63,864 nt of DNA from JAJISK01 sp046759185 (GCA_046759185.1 JBHIBO010000010.1:1-63864); one strand, 5' to 3'; numbered from the stretch's first letter, positions 17,045-25,626 are shown. Notes: a model not told the origin generated them from the letters alone. A program made the numbers and translations.

Positions 17045-18043
17045 ATGCCGAACGTGCACCGGCCCCGCCGGGGGTCAATGGCCTACTCGCCGCGAAAACG
17101 GGCCCGTAAGGAGGTGCCCCACTTCGCCTCCTGGCCCGAGGTGAGCGGAGGCCCTCGCATCCAGTCCTTTGCCGGCTACAAGGCCGGCATGACCCACGTC
17201 CTCCTGGTGGATTTCAACCCCAACAGCCCGACGAGCGGACAGGAGATCCAGGTCCCCGTGACTGTCGTGGAGACCCCGCCGATGAAGGTCGGCGCTGTTC
17301 GCCTCTACGAGCATGGCGGGTCGGGTCTCCGAGCTCGGGGGGAGGTGTGGAGCCCCCAGGTTGACCGCGAATTGGGCCGGCGCCACCCCCTTGGCAAGGG
17401 CAAGGTCTCGGCAAATTGGGACCGCTTCGACCCCGAGGCCTTGGACGAGGTCCGTGTCCTCATGTACACCCAGCCCCGCCTCGTCTCGGGGATCCCGAAG
17501 AAGGCCCCGGACGCCATGGAGACCCGGGTGGGTGGTGGGACGGTGGCTGAACGGATATCCTATGCCCGGGAGCAGCTGGGGAAGGAGATTGGGGTCCGTG
17601 ACTTCGTGGATGAGGGACAGCTCGTGGACGTGGCGGCCGTTACCAAGGCCAAGGGCTTTCAGGGGTCCGTGCAGCGGTGGGGCATCAAGATTCTCAGCCA
17701 CAAAGACAGCAAGATTCGACGCCGCGTTGGCACCCTGGGCACGTTCAAGCCTGGCTACACCCGTCCGACCGTTCCGCAGGCGGGCCAGATGGGGTACCAC
17801 CAGCGAACCGAGTACAACAAGCTCCTCCTCAAGATCAGCGACGACCCGGCGGAGATCAACCCTTCGGGCGGCTTCCTGCGCTACGGAGAGGTCCGAAACC
17901 CCTTCCTCCTCATGAAGGGCTCCATCCCCGGGCCCACGAAGCGTCTCGTCCGGTTGCGGGATCCCATGCGAGCCCGGAAGCCGAAGGTGGTCGAAGCGCC
18001 CGAGTTCGCGTACGTCTCGCTCACGTCGAAGCAGGGGGCCTAG
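17045..18043 (+). CDS. rpl3: Ribosomal protein L3 (uL3)
   Basis: 332 residues, normal for archaeal L3. The ATG at 17045 gives MPNVHRPRRGSMAYSPRKRA, which matches the archaeal L3 N-terminus, so the open frame extending back to 16958 is leader. GYKAGMTH and the KAKGFQGSVQRWG loop that reaches the peptidyl-transferase centre are present. First gene of the operon; one base separates it from L4. Confidence 0.96.
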   Translation: MPNVHRPRRGSMAYSPRKRARKEVPHFASWPEVSGGPRIQSFAGYKAGMTHVLLVDFNPNSPTSGQEIQVPVTVVETPPMKVGAVRLYEHGGSGLRARGEVWSPQVDRELGRRHPLGKGKVSANWDRFDPEALDEVRVLMYTQPRLVSGIPKKAPDAMETRVGGGTVAERISYAREQLGKEIGVRDFVDEGQLVDVAAVTKAKGFQGSVQRWGIKILSHKDSKIRRRVGTLGTFKPGYTRPTVPQAGQMGYHQRTEYNKLLLKISDDPAEINPSGGFLRYGEVRNPFLLMKGSIPGPTKRLVRLRDPMRARKPKVVEAPEFAYVSLTSKQGA

Positions 18044-18044
18044 C

Positions 18045-19037
18045 GTGGCGAAGAAGACGGAGAAGGATACGGCTAAGGCACCGGCCCTCCAGCCGAAAGA
18101 CGTCCGGAAGGCCCGGAAGGCTCAACTCCAGGAGTGGGCCGAGGACAGGAACCTTGACACGACCGGCACGGTCCCGGAGTTGCGAGAGCGCCTCCTCACG
18201 GCGTTGGAGGGCGAAGAGTACCTGGTCATTGAGGAGGAGCCGGAGAAGCCAGCCCGCCGTCCGAAGCGCAAGGGAGGGCAGGTGTACCTCTACTCCGTGA
18301 AGGGCAAGCCGGTGAAGGCTGTAGACCTTCCGCCCGTATTCGGACAGGTGGTCCGGCGCGACGCGATTCGACGCGCGGTCACGGCTTTCCAAGCCAACCG
18401 GAGGCAGCCCTATGGCCCCGGCCCCAAGGCCGGTCTCCGGCACGCCGTGGAGTGGTGGGGGAAGGGCCGGGGCGTCTCACGCGTCCCGCGTCTCAAGGGG
18501 CCTGGAGGGCGCGGAGCACAGGCACCGAGCACGGTAGGGGGACGCCGCGCCCACCCGCCGCGACCGGAGCGACGCTGGAAGAAGAAGATCAACAGGAAGG
18601 AACGGCGTCTCGCCCGTGTCTCGGCCTTGGCCGCCACCGCGGACCCCGCGTTGGTGCGGGAACGGGGCCATCTCTTCCCGGAGGACCTGTCCGTTCCCGT
18701 CGTCTTGGAGGAGAAGGTCGAGGAGCTGACCGACACGGCCGAGGCGCTGGAGCTCTTGCAACGCCTGGGCATCGACGAGGACCTGGCCCGGGCAGCGACC
18801 CGGAAGGTCCGTGCAGGGAAGGGGACCATGCGCGGGCGACGGTACCGCCGGCCCAGGGGCCCCCTGGTGGTCCTCACGCGGCAATCCGTGGGGCGGCGGG
18901 CCTTCGGCAACCTTCCGGGCGTGGAGGTGCAGGATCCCGAGGCTCTCAACGCGGAGGTCCTCGCCCCCGGCGGCACGCCCGGCCGCCTGACCCTCTTCAG
19001 CAAGAACGCCTTGGACCAACTCGGGGGGTGGCTCTGA
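18045..19037 (+). CDS. rpl4: Ribosomal protein L4 (uL4) with N-terminal SAP-like extension
   Basis: 330 residues starting at GTG, longer than usual for archaeal L4. The canonical part begins near residue 80 (VYLYSVKGKPVKAVDLPPVF) and includes the RQPYGPGPKAGLRHA loop that lines the exit tunnel. The first 70 residues form a charged extension: residues about 18-58 (VRKARKAQLQEWAEDRNLD, then TVPELRERLLTAL) have the helix-turn-helix pattern of a SAP nucleic-acid-binding module. A nearly identical module is on L32e in the same operon. Confidence 0.95.
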   Translation: MAKKTEKDTAKAPALQPKDVRKARKAQLQEWAEDRNLDTTGTVPELRERLLTALEGEEYLVIEEEPEKPARRPKRKGGQVYLYSVKGKPVKAVDLPPVFGQVVRRDAIRRAVTAFQANRRQPYGPGPKAGLRHAVEWWGKGRGVSRVPRLKGPGGRGAQAPSTVGGRRAHPPRPERRWKKKINRKERRLARVSALAATADPALVRERGHLFPEDLSVPVVLEEKVEELTDTAEALELLQRLGIDEDLARAATRKVRAGKGTMRGRRYRRPRGPLVVLTRQSVGRRAFGNLPGVEVQDPEALNAEVLAPGGTPGRLTLFSKNALDQLGGWL

Positions 19038-19321
19038 TCGAGGACCCCCACGGCGTCCTGCTCTACCCCATCGTGACGGAGAAGTCCCTCAACTACCTCT
19101 CTGGCACGGCCGCGGAGGACTTCAAGGACGGCAATCGGTTGGAGTTCGTCGTTCGGCCAGATGCCTCGAAAACGGAGATCCGCCAGGCCTTCGAGTCCCT
19201 CTTTGAGGCCAAAGTAGAAAAGGTTAATACCCATATGAAGAAAGACGGAAAACATGCCATCGTCAAGCTGCACGCCGACTACTCGGCAGAGGAGATCGGC
19301 ATGCGGATAGGCGTGTTTTGA
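19028..19321 (+). CDS. rpl23: Ribosomal protein L23 (uL23)
   Basis: 97 residues from the GTG at 19028, which overlaps the end of L4 by 10 bases; no ATG is available before the conserved LLYPIVTEKS segment. The fold ends with KVEKVNTHMKKDGKHAIVKL, as in archaeal L23. It binds 23S rRNA at the exit tunnel and docks SRP and the translocon. The longer open frame upstream is a shadow within L4. Confidence 0.93.
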   Translation: MALIEDPHGVLLYPIVTEKSLNYLSGTAAEDFKDGNRLEFVVRPDASKTEIRQAFESLFEAKVEKVNTHMKKDGKHAIVKLHADYSAEEIGMRIGVF

Positions 19322-19329
19322 GGCGCTTC

Positions 19330-20043
19330 ATGGGAAAGAAAATCATCTCCCAGCGGAGAGGACGCGGATCGCCGACGTACCGATCCCCCAGCCATCGGCA
19401 TGCAGGGCCCGTTTCGCTGCCCGCCTTTGGTGAGGGTACGGGAGTGGTGACCGAGCTCCTCCACGCGCCGGGCCGTAGCGCCCCCCTTGCCCGGGTCCGA
19501 TTTGCGCAGGGAGAGTACCTCCTCCTTGCGTCTGACGGCCTCGCGGAAGGACAACGCGTCCTCGTGGGGGCAGGGGAGATCGAGCGCGGCCACGTGGTGG
19601 AGATTGGAGGCCTCCCCGAGGGGACCCTCCTCTACAACATCGAGGTCAAGCCCGGAGACGGCGGAAAACTTTGCCGAGCGGCTGGTACCGCGGCCCTCCT
19701 CGTCTCGCGGGGCCAGCAGGCCGTGGTTCAGCTCCCGTCGGGGGAGTTCAAGAGCCTCGATCCCCGTTGCCGGGCGCAGATCGGTGTGGTCGCCGGATCC
19801 GGCCAGCAGGAGAAGCCCTTCGGGAAGGCGGGGAAGAAGGTTCAGGCCTTCCGAAGCAAGAGCAAGGAGCCCTTCAAGGTCCGCGGGATTGCCATGAACG
19901 CCGTGGCCCATCCCCATGGCGGCGGAAGCCATCAGCACGTGGGGCGGCCCAGCACGGTCTCCCGGACAGCACCGCCGGGACGGAAGGTCGGGCGTCTGTC
20001 GCCCAAAAAGGGAAAGAAGAAGACGCGGGCTAGGAGAGGATAA
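19330..20043 (+). CDS. rpl2: Ribosomal protein L2 (uL2)
   Basis: 237 residues from the ATG at 19330 (MGKKIISQRRGRGSPTYRSP), which matches archaeal L2; the upstream TTG at 19318 is disfavoured. GAGG at 19320-19323 serves as ribosome-binding site. The C-terminal MNAVAHPHGGGSHQHVG loop, with the functionally important histidine near the peptidyl-transferase centre, is intact. Confidence 0.96.
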   Translation: MGKKIISQRRGRGSPTYRSPSHRHAGPVSLPAFGEGTGVVTELLHAPGRSAPLARVRFAQGEYLLLASDGLAEGQRVLVGAGEIERGHVVEIGGLPEGTLLYNIEVKPGDGGKLCRAAGTAALLVSRGQQAVVQLPSGEFKSLDPRCRAQIGVVAGSGQQEKPFGKAGKKVQAFRSKSKEPFKVRGIAMNAVAHPHGGGSHQHVGRPSTVSRTAPPGRKVGRLSPKKGKKKTRARRG

Positions 20044-20045
20044 CC

Positions 20046-20507
20046 ATGCCCAAGCGAGGAAGTGGATCGGCCAAGGCGGCCCGTCGGAAGGCGCGCAAGC
20101 GCGCGGGAGCGGCGGATGCCCGACGCAAGCGGGAATTCACCTATCGGGGCCTCGGCCTCGAGGAGCTTCAGGCCCTGAGCCTCGATGAGCTGCTCCCCCT
20201 CCTGCCAGCCCGGGTGCGGCGGACTTACGCTCGGGAGCTGTCCCACGAACACCAGGTCGTCGTCAAGAAGCTCCAAGACGGGGACGGAGAGTTAGTGCGC
20301 ACCCACCGGAGGGACATCCCCATCCTGCCTGCCTTCGTCGGGCGGAAGGTGGCGGTCCACAACGGGAAGGAGTTTGTGTCGTTTGAGATTCGGGCCGAGA
20401 TGATTGGACACTACCTCGGGGAGTTCGCGATGACGCGGAAGCCGGTGAAGCATTCAGGCCCCGGCGTGGGAGCGACCCGCTCTTCCAAGTTCCTCCCACT
20501 GAAATAG
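20046..20507 (+). CDS. rps19: Ribosomal protein S19 (uS19)
   Basis: 153 residues. The first 30 residues are a very basic Ala/Arg/Lys extension; the S19 core follows, with HRRDIPILPAFVGRKVAVHNG and the C-terminal KHSGPGVGATRSSKF. It sits in the head of the 30S subunit next to S13. Two bases separate it from L2. Confidence 0.95.
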   Translation: MPKRGSGSAKAARRKARKRAGAADARRKREFTYRGLGLEELQALSLDELLPLLPARVRRTYARELSHEHQVVVKKLQDGDGELVRTHRRDIPILPAFVGRKVAVHNGKEFVSFEIRAEMIGHYLGEFAMTRKPVKHSGPGVGATRSSKFLPLK

Positions 20508-20516
20508 GGGTGAGCG

Positions 20517-20960
20517 ATGGGTTATTCCCTGGACGTCGACGAGGAGACGACGGCGAAGGCATACGGCCGGGAACTGCCCATCTCGCCCAAGAAGGCGCGG
20601 GAGGTCTGTCGGGCGCTCCGAAAGCAGCCCCTCGACGTCGCGAAGGAGATGCTCGAGGACGTCATGGCGAAGCGCCGTGCCATTCCCTACGGTCGCTACA
20701 ACAAGGAGGTGGCCCACCAGGCTGGTGTGGGCCCCGGCGGCTACCCGGTGAAGGTAGCCCGGTATCTCCTCCGGTTGCTGGAGAGCGCCGAGGAGAACGC
20801 GGAGTACAAGGGGCTCGACGCGGAGAGCATGGTGGTCCACCACATCTCCGCCTACCGTGGGCGTCCCGTGAAGTCCTACAGGCCCCGGGCCTACGGGCGA
20901 AGCAGTCCCTGGACGAAGGAAATGACGAACGTCGAGGTCATCCTGAAGGAGATGGAGTAG
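20517..20960 (+). CDS. rpl22: Ribosomal protein L22 (uL22)
   Basis: 147 residues. It starts MGYSLDVDEETTAKAYGREL, the archaeal pattern, and carries the beta-hairpin region (ISAYRGRPVKSYRPRAYGR) that lines the exit tunnel. Its TAG shares one base with the GTG of S3. Confidence 0.95.
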   Translation: MGYSLDVDEETTAKAYGRELPISPKKAREVCRALRKQPLDVAKEMLEDVMAKRRAIPYGRYNKEVAHQAGVGPGGYPVKVARYLLRLLESAEENAEYKGLDAESMVVHHISAYRGRPVKSYRPRAYGRSSPWTKEMTNVEVILKEME

Positions 20961-21904
20961 TGGCGGGCGAGCGGAAGGTCGTGAAGGACAACTTAAAGCG
21001 CGCGCTCCTGAAGGAGTTCATCATGAACGAGACGGCACGGGCCGGGTTCGGTGGTTTGGACATCCAGCGGACTCCCATGGGCACGCGCATTACCCTATAC
21101 GCCGAGCGACCGGGCATCGTCATCGGCCGCCGAGGGGCCAACATCAAAGAGCTCACGACCAACATCGATCGAGGCTTTGACCTGGACAATCCCCAGATCG
21201 AGGTAGAAGAGGTGGCCAACCCGGCCATCAACGCGCAGATCATGGCCGAGAAGCTTTCGAGCGCCTTAGAACGGGGGTGGCACTTCCGCCGGGCCGGGCA
21301 CTCCACCCTTCGTCGGATCATGGCCTCCGGAGCCAAGGGGGCCCTCATCCGCCTCTCGGGGAAGCTCACGAGCCAGCGGCACCGCACGGAGAAGTTCAAG
21401 GCAGGGCATGTGAAGTACAACGGCGAGCCCAAGAACCTCTTCGTCGACCAGGGCTTTTCTACGGCCAAGCTGAAGCGTGGGACCATCGGGGTGACGGTCT
21501 GGATCACGGACCCCAACGCCAAGCTTCCGGATGAGATTGAGGTCCTCGACGCCAAGCCACCCGCCGAGGCCCCTGCGCCCGCGGAGGAGCCCGAGGCCAA
21601 GGAACCACCCGTCGAGGAGCCCGAGGAACCGAGGGCGTCCGAGGTGGAGCCCGCCCCTGCGAAAGCTGAAGGGGCCGCCCCTGCCGAGCCGAGCCCCGAG
21701 GCGCGCCTGAAGGAAACGCCCTCCGTCGTGGAGAAGACGGAAAAGGCGGAACCCGAGGAGGAGAGCCCTCCGCCGACGCCTGAGGGCGAAGAGGCCAAGG
21801 TCCCGGCAAAGAAGAAGGTGCCCGCGAAAAAGCCGGCCAGAAAGGCCCCCGCCAAGAAGGCCTCGACCAAGAAGACCTCCACCAAGAAAGAGGAGGCGAA
21901 GTAG
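20960..21904 (+). CDS. rps3: Ribosomal protein S3 (uS3) with long charged C-terminal tail
   Basis: 314 residues starting at GTG. The first 195 residues are a normal archaeal S3, including the KH motif GIVIGRRGANIKEL. A tail of about 120 residues follows: first Pro/Ala/Glu-rich and acidic, then Lys/Ala/Pro-rich with repeated PAKK and TKK units like a histone H1 tail. Such a tail is probably disordered and RNA- or DNA-binding. Stop TAG is followed directly by the L29 start. Confidence 0.95.
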   Translation: MAGERKVVKDNLKRALLKEFIMNETARAGFGGLDIQRTPMGTRITLYAERPGIVIGRRGANIKELTTNIDRGFDLDNPQIEVEEVANPAINAQIMAEKLSSALERGWHFRRAGHSTLRRIMASGAKGALIRLSGKLTSQRHRTEKFKAGHVKYNGEPKNLFVDQGFSTAKLKRGTIGVTVWITDPNAKLPDEIEVLDAKPPAEAPAPAEEPEAKEPPVEEPEEPRASEVEPAPAKAEGAAPAEPSPEARLKETPSVVEKTEKAEPEEESPPPTPEGEEAKVPAKKKVPAKKPARKAPAKKASTKKTSTKKEEAK

Positions 21905-22156
21905 CTGGCTCTCCTACGAACGAACGAGATTCGCGAGATGTCGCCGGAAGAGCGGCAGGCCCGGTTGAAGGACCTCCGGGACGAGCTCATGCACGAACGA
22001 GGGGTTGCCGCCATGGGCGGGGCACCCCCCAGCCCGGGGAAGATCCGGGCTCTCCGGCGGAACATCTCTCGCCTGCTCACTGTCCTAGCTGAGACGGAAG
22101 GATCCACAGGAGTGAAGGAAACCGTGACGGAAACCACCGAGGAGGAAAGGGCCTAG
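21905..22156 (+). CDS. rpl29: Ribosomal protein L29 (uL29), probable CTG start
   Basis: 83 residues if translation begins at CTG 21905. The conserved archaeal L29 start (MAxLRxxEIREMS) is encoded as CTG GCT CTC CTA CGA ACG directly after the S3 stop codon, in the same frame, so no ATG, GTG or TTG is possible upstream. GGAGG at 21892-21896 lies 8 bases before the CTG, ideal spacing. The next ATG (21938) would delete 11 conserved residues and has no such site. The C-terminus is acidic. Confidence 0.88.
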   Translation: MALLRTNEIREMSPEERQARLKDLRDELMHERGVAAMGGAPPSPGKIRALRRNISRLLTVLAETEGSTGVKETVTETTEEERA

Positions 22157-22453
22157 ATGGCGATCTGCGCAACGTGCGGGCTCCCCGAGGAGATCTGCAT
22201 CTGTGAGGAGATCGCCAAGGAGACCCAACGGATACGCATCACGAGCGACCGGCGACGGTACGGAAAGATCGTGACCATCGTCGAGGGCCTCGACGCCGGG
22301 GACGTCGACTTGGACGACCTGGCACGCAAGCTCAAGACGAAGGTGGCGGCGGGCGGCACCGTCAAGAACGGCCGCATCGAGCTGCAGGGTGAGCACCGCA
22401 AGAAGGTCGAACAAACGCTCCAAGATTTGGGGTACCACGTGGAGACTACCTGA
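22157..22453 (+). CDS. Translation initiation factor aIF1 (SUI1 family)
   Basis: 98 residues. An N-terminal zinc-knuckle-like CATCG...CIC segment precedes the SUI1 domain (RRYGKIVTIVEGLD, then GGTVKNGRIELQGEH). aIF1 helps the small subunit select the start codon. Its place between L29 and Rnp1 in this operon is conserved in archaea. Given the unusual start codons in this window, its intactness is worth noting. Confidence 0.93.
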   Translation: MAICATCGLPEEICICEEIAKETQRIRITSDRRRYGKIVTIVEGLDAGDVDLDDLARKLKTKVAAGGTVKNGRIELQGEHRKKVEQTLQDLGYHVETT

Positions 22454-22454
22454 G

Positions 22455-22724
22455 GTGATTCGTCCCGGAAGGAAGGACCTGGTCAAGCACGAGCTCATCG
22501 GTCTCGACGTGGAGGTGGTGGATGCCACCGACCCGAACCAGCGTGGAGTAGAGGGACGGGTGGTGGATGAGACGCATAACACGCTCCTCCTTGATGTCGG
22601 AGGACGGGAGGTCCGGATACCCAAAGGGGGAACGACCTTTCGCTTCGCCGTGGGCGATGGGGAGACCGTGCTCGGGGATCGGTTGCGGTACCGACCGGAG
22701 GACCGGGTGAAGAAAGCGAGGTAA
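22455..22724 (+). CDS. rnp1: Ribonuclease P protein component 1 (Pop4/Rpp29)
   Basis: 89 residues from GTG 22455, one base after the aIF1 stop. The Sm-like barrel is recognisable: LVKHELIGLDVEVVDA, then GVEGRVVDETHNTLLL and VRIPKGGTTFRF. It binds the RNase P RNA specificity domain with Rnp4. An open frame extends upstream to 22389 but lies within aIF1. Confidence 0.92.
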   Translation: MIRPGRKDLVKHELIGLDVEVVDATDPNQRGVEGRVVDETHNTLLLDVGGREVRIPKGGTTFRFAVGDGETVLGDRLRYRPEDRVKKAR

Positions 22725-22728
22725 CGAC

Positions 22729-23070
22729 GTGGCACAGCAGCAGAGAGACATCGGACTCGACGTCCCGGCCCCGGAGCGGGCCTGCGACGACCCGAGCTGC
22801 CCCTTTCATGGCCACCTGAAGGTCCGTGGGGCCCTCCTCGAGGGCCAGGTAGTTTCCGACAAGATGGACCGAACCGTTACCGTCCGGCGGGAGTACGTTC
22901 GAAAGATACCCAAGTACGACCGGCTGGAGAAGAGGAGCTCCCGTACGAAGGCCCACGTGCCCGGGTGCCTGGACGTCCAGGTCGGGGATCGGGTCCTCCT
23001 CGGCGAGTGCCGCCCCCTGGGAAAGACAGTGGCCTTTGTCGTGCTGAGTCGGCAGGGGGCCGCACCATGA
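22729..23070 (+). CDS. rps17: Ribosomal protein S17 (uS17)
   Basis: 113 residues starting at GTG. The archaeal N-terminal CDDPSCPFHGHLKVRG segment is followed by the OB fold (GQVVSDKMDRTVTVRREY, KYDRLEKRSSRTKAHVPG). Its TGA overlaps the L14 ATG by 3 bases (ATGA). Confidence 0.95.
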   Translation: MAQQQRDIGLDVPAPERACDDPSCPFHGHLKVRGALLEGQVVSDKMDRTVTVRREYVRKIPKYDRLEKRSSRTKAHVPGCLDVQVGDRVLLGECRPLGKTVAFVVLSRQGAAP

Positions 23071-23465
23071 AGGGGCTCCCCGGACGACAGACCCGGGGCC
23101 TACCCAAGGGGGCCCGCCTGGATTGCATCGACAACACGGGTGCGAAACAGGTGGAGGTCATCGCCGTACTCCGGTACAAGGGGGTGAGCCGTCGCTACCC
23201 GGCCGCGGCCCTCGGCGACATCTTCGTGGGCAGCGTGAAGAAGGGCAGCCCGGAGATGCGGAAGCAGGTCGTGAACGCCGTGGTCGTTCGTCAGCGACGG
23301 CCGTTCCGACGCCCCGACGGTCTCGTCGTCCAATTTGAGGACAACGCTTGCGTGATCACAACGGAGACCGGCGAGACCCGCGGCTCCGACATCAAGGGAC
23401 CGGTGGCCCGGGAGGCGGCGGAGCGTTGGCCTCGGATCGCGGCCACGGCTTCGATGATCGTCTAG
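23067..23465 (+). CDS. rpl14: Ribosomal protein L14 (uL14)
   Basis: 132 residues from the ATG at 23067, overlapping S17. RLDCIDNTGAKQVEVIAV and DIFVGSVKKGSPEMRKQVV are diagnostic. It sits at the subunit interface near the factor-binding site. Confidence 0.96.
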   Translation: MKGLPGRQTRGLPKGARLDCIDNTGAKQVEVIAVLRYKGVSRRYPAAALGDIFVGSVKKGSPEMRKQVVNAVVVRQRRPFRRPDGLVVQFEDNACVITTETGETRGSDIKGPVAREAAERWPRIAATASMIV

Positions 23466-23475
23466 GAGGACGGAG

Positions 23476-23850
23476 ATGGCGAGCGGAAAGGTGCGAAAAC
23501 AACGACGCCGGATGTACCGCAGCCCCCTCCATCGGCGAGGCCGTCTCATGCGGGCGCACCTGAGTCCCAGGTATCTCGAGGACGCGAAGGTGAGGTACCC
23601 CCGATCCCTCCCGGTCCGGGAGGGCGACACCGTTCAGGTCATGCGCGGAACCAACCAAGGCCACGTGGGGAAGGTGACCCAGGTGGACCGGCGCCGCCGT
23701 CGCGTCTACGTCGAAGGGGTCACCGTCGCAAAGGCCGACGGCACCGAGGTGGGCCGTCCCGTCCACCCTTCCAACCTGCTCATCACGCGCCTCGACATGA
23801 CCGATCCGTGGCGACGACGCCTCGTGGAGCGTTCAGGAGGCCGTCCGTGA
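23476..23850 (+). CDS. rpl24: Ribosomal protein L24 (uL24)
   Basis: 124 residues. Basic N-terminus (KVRKQRRRMYRSPLHRR) followed by the KOW motif VREGDTVQVMRGTNQGHVGKV. Its TGA overlaps the S4e GTG. Confidence 0.95.
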   Translation: MASGKVRKQRRRMYRSPLHRRGRLMRAHLSPRYLEDAKVRYPRSLPVREGDTVQVMRGTNQGHVGKVTQVDRRRRRVYVEGVTVAKADGTEVGRPVHPSNLLITRLDMTDPWRRRLVERSGGRP

Positions 23851-24551
23851 CCCGGGTGAAGCGCTTGGCCGCCCCGCGGGCATGGAGCATCCCCCGAAAG
23901 ACCGGCACGTGGGTGGTTCGCCCGTCCCCGGGCCCCCATCCGTGGAGCCGCTCCATCCCTCTCACCATCGTCCTCCGGGACATGCTGGGCTACGTGGACA
24001 ACGCCCGGGAGGCGAAGGCCGTCATCCGGTCCCGAAAGGCCCTCGTGGACAACCGCACCGTCCGGGACCCCAGCTTCCCCTTGGGGCTCATGGACACCCT
24101 CTCCCTCCCCGACGTGGGGGAGCACTACCGAGTCCTCGTGGACACCCGCGGTCGTTTCGCCCTGGTCCCCATCAAGGCGGCCGAGGCCGGCTGGAAACTC
24201 GCCCGGATCGAGAACAAGACCGTCGTGCGCGGAGGCCGGATCCAGCTCAACCTCTCCGACGGGCGCAACCTCTTCGCGGAGAACGGACACAAGACCCGGG
24301 ACACCCTGAAGATCGCCGTGCCTTCCCAGGAGGTCCAGGAGGTGTTGCCCCTCAAGAAGGGCGGGGTGGCCCTCCTCATCGGCGGCAAGCACGTTGGTCA
24401 GACCGGGCACGTGGAGGACGTGGTGGTGGAGCGTGGGTCGCGCGCCAACCAGATCCGATTCAAAGAGGGTTTCTCCAGCGTCTTGGCCTACGCCTTCGTG
24501 GTCGGCAGGCAGAAGCCCGTGGTCGCCCTCCCGGAGAGCGAGGCCGCCTGA
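23847..24551 (+). CDS. rps4e: Ribosomal protein S4e (eS4)
   Basis: 234 residues from GTG 23847, which gives MTRVKRLAAPRAWSIPRKTG and matches the family start; an ATG at 23808 would lie inside L24. S4 RNA-binding, central and KOW regions are present. An archaeal/eukaryotic protein absent from bacteria. Confidence 0.95.
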   Translation: MTRVKRLAAPRAWSIPRKTGTWVVRPSPGPHPWSRSIPLTIVLRDMLGYVDNAREAKAVIRSRKALVDNRTVRDPSFPLGLMDTLSLPDVGEHYRVLVDTRGRFALVPIKAAEAGWKLARIENKTVVRGGRIQLNLSDGRNLFAENGHKTRDTLKIAVPSQEVQEVLPLKKGGVALLIGGKHVGQTGHVEDVVVERGSRANQIRFKEGFSSVLAYAFVVGRQKPVVALPESEAA

Positions 24552-24558
24552 GGTGCCC

Positions 24559-25068
24559 ATGAACGCGATGCGAGAAGTCCGGATTGAGAAGGTCGTCGTC
24601 AACATCGGTGTGGGCGAAGCGGGCGACAAGCTCCTTCGGGCCCAGAAGGTCCTGGAGAGCCTGACGGGCCAGAAGGCCGTGCAGACCCTCTCCAAGGGCA
24701 CGAACCGGGACTTCGGCATCCGGCAGGGCATGCCCATCGGGGCAAAGGTGACTCTCCGGGGCGAACGGGCTGACAAGTTCCTCCGCGAGGCCTTCTACGC
24801 TCGCAACAACATCCTCTTCCGCTACAACTTCGACCCCCAGGGCAACTTCTCCTTCGGCGTGGCCGACTACACCGACTTCAAGGGGGTGAAGTACGACCCA
24901 GACATCGGCCTCTTCGGGATGGATGTCAGCGTGGCCCTCCGCCGACCTGGCTACCGGGTCGGCCGGCGGCGGGTTCGCCGGCGACGCATCCCCCATCGGC
25001 ATCGGACGACGCCCAACGAGGCCGTGGATTACGTGACCAAGCACTTCGAGGTGGAGGTGAAGGGCTAG
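24559..25068 (+). CDS. rpl5: Ribosomal protein L5 (uL5)
   Basis: 169 residues from ATG 24559. VEKVVVNIGVGEAGDKL-like start and GIRQGMPIGAKVTLRG are typical. The segment near residue 135 is very Arg-rich (about eight Arg in eleven residues). It contacts 5S rRNA. Confidence 0.95.
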   Translation: MNAMREVRIEKVVVNIGVGEAGDKLLRAQKVLESLTGQKAVQTLSKGTNRDFGIRQGMPIGAKVTLRGERADKFLREAFYARNNILFRYNFDPQGNFSFGVADYTDFKGVKYDPDIGLFGMDVSVALRRPGYRVGRRRVRRRRIPHRHRTTPNEAVDYVTKHFEVEVKG

Positions 25069-25069
25069 C

Positions 25070-25219
25070 ATGGCCGGGCCGAAGAAGGACTTCGGGCGAA
25101 AGCTGGGCTGTCGGCGGTGCGGCCGCAAGCGCGGCATCGTCCGTCGGTACGGCATCCACCTCTGCCGCCAGTGTTTCCGTGAGATGGCCTTCGAGCTCGG
25201 CTTCCGCAAGTACTCCTAG
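25070..25219 (+). CDS. rps14: Ribosomal protein S14 (uS14), zinc-binding type
   Basis: Only 49 residues, so easily missed. It starts with ATG two bases after the L5 stop. The zinc ligands are the CRRC pair near residue 14 and the CRQC pair near residue 32; the end is ELGFRKYS. This is the short, four-cysteine form usual in archaea. Confidence 0.95.
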   Translation: MAGPKKDFGRKLGCRRCGRKRGIVRRYGIHLCRQCFREMAFELGFRKYS

Positions 25220-25227
25220 GTGAACCC

Positions 25228-25617
25228 ATGCGCCACGACCTGTTGAACGACGCCTTGGTGACCATCAAGAACGCCGAAGGGAGCGGGAAGCCTGCTGTCA
25301 CCCTCCGGCCCGCTTCCAAGCTCGTGGCCCGGGTCCTCCGGGTCCTGCAGGAGCACGGCTACGTGGGGGACTTCACCTTCCAGGAGGACGGACGCGGGGG
25401 CGCCTACGAGGTCCGGCTATCGGGGAACGTGAACGACTGCGGGGTGATCAAGCCCCGCTTCGCGGTGAAGCGGACGGACCTCCAGAAGTACGAATCCCGG
25501 TTCCTCCCCGCCCAAGACTTCGGGGTCCTGATTCTGACTACGACCGAGGGGGTCCTAACCCACTCCCAGGCGAAGGAGGCGGGGATTGGGGGCCGCCTGC
25601 TGGCCTACTGCTATTGA
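25228..25617 (+). CDS. rps8: Ribosomal protein S8 (uS8)
   Basis: 129 residues. Starts MRHDLLNDALVTIKNAE and ends with GVLTHSQAKEAGIGGRLLAYCY, both diagnostic. Binds the central domain of 16S rRNA. Confidence 0.96.
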   Translation: MRHDLLNDALVTIKNAEGSGKPAVTLRPASKLVARVLRVLQEHGYVGDFTFQEDGRGGAYEVRLSGNVNDCGVIKPRFAVKRTDLQKYESRFLPAQDFGVLILTTTEGVLTHSQAKEAGIGGRLLAYCY

Positions 25618-25626
25618 GGTGAGAAG

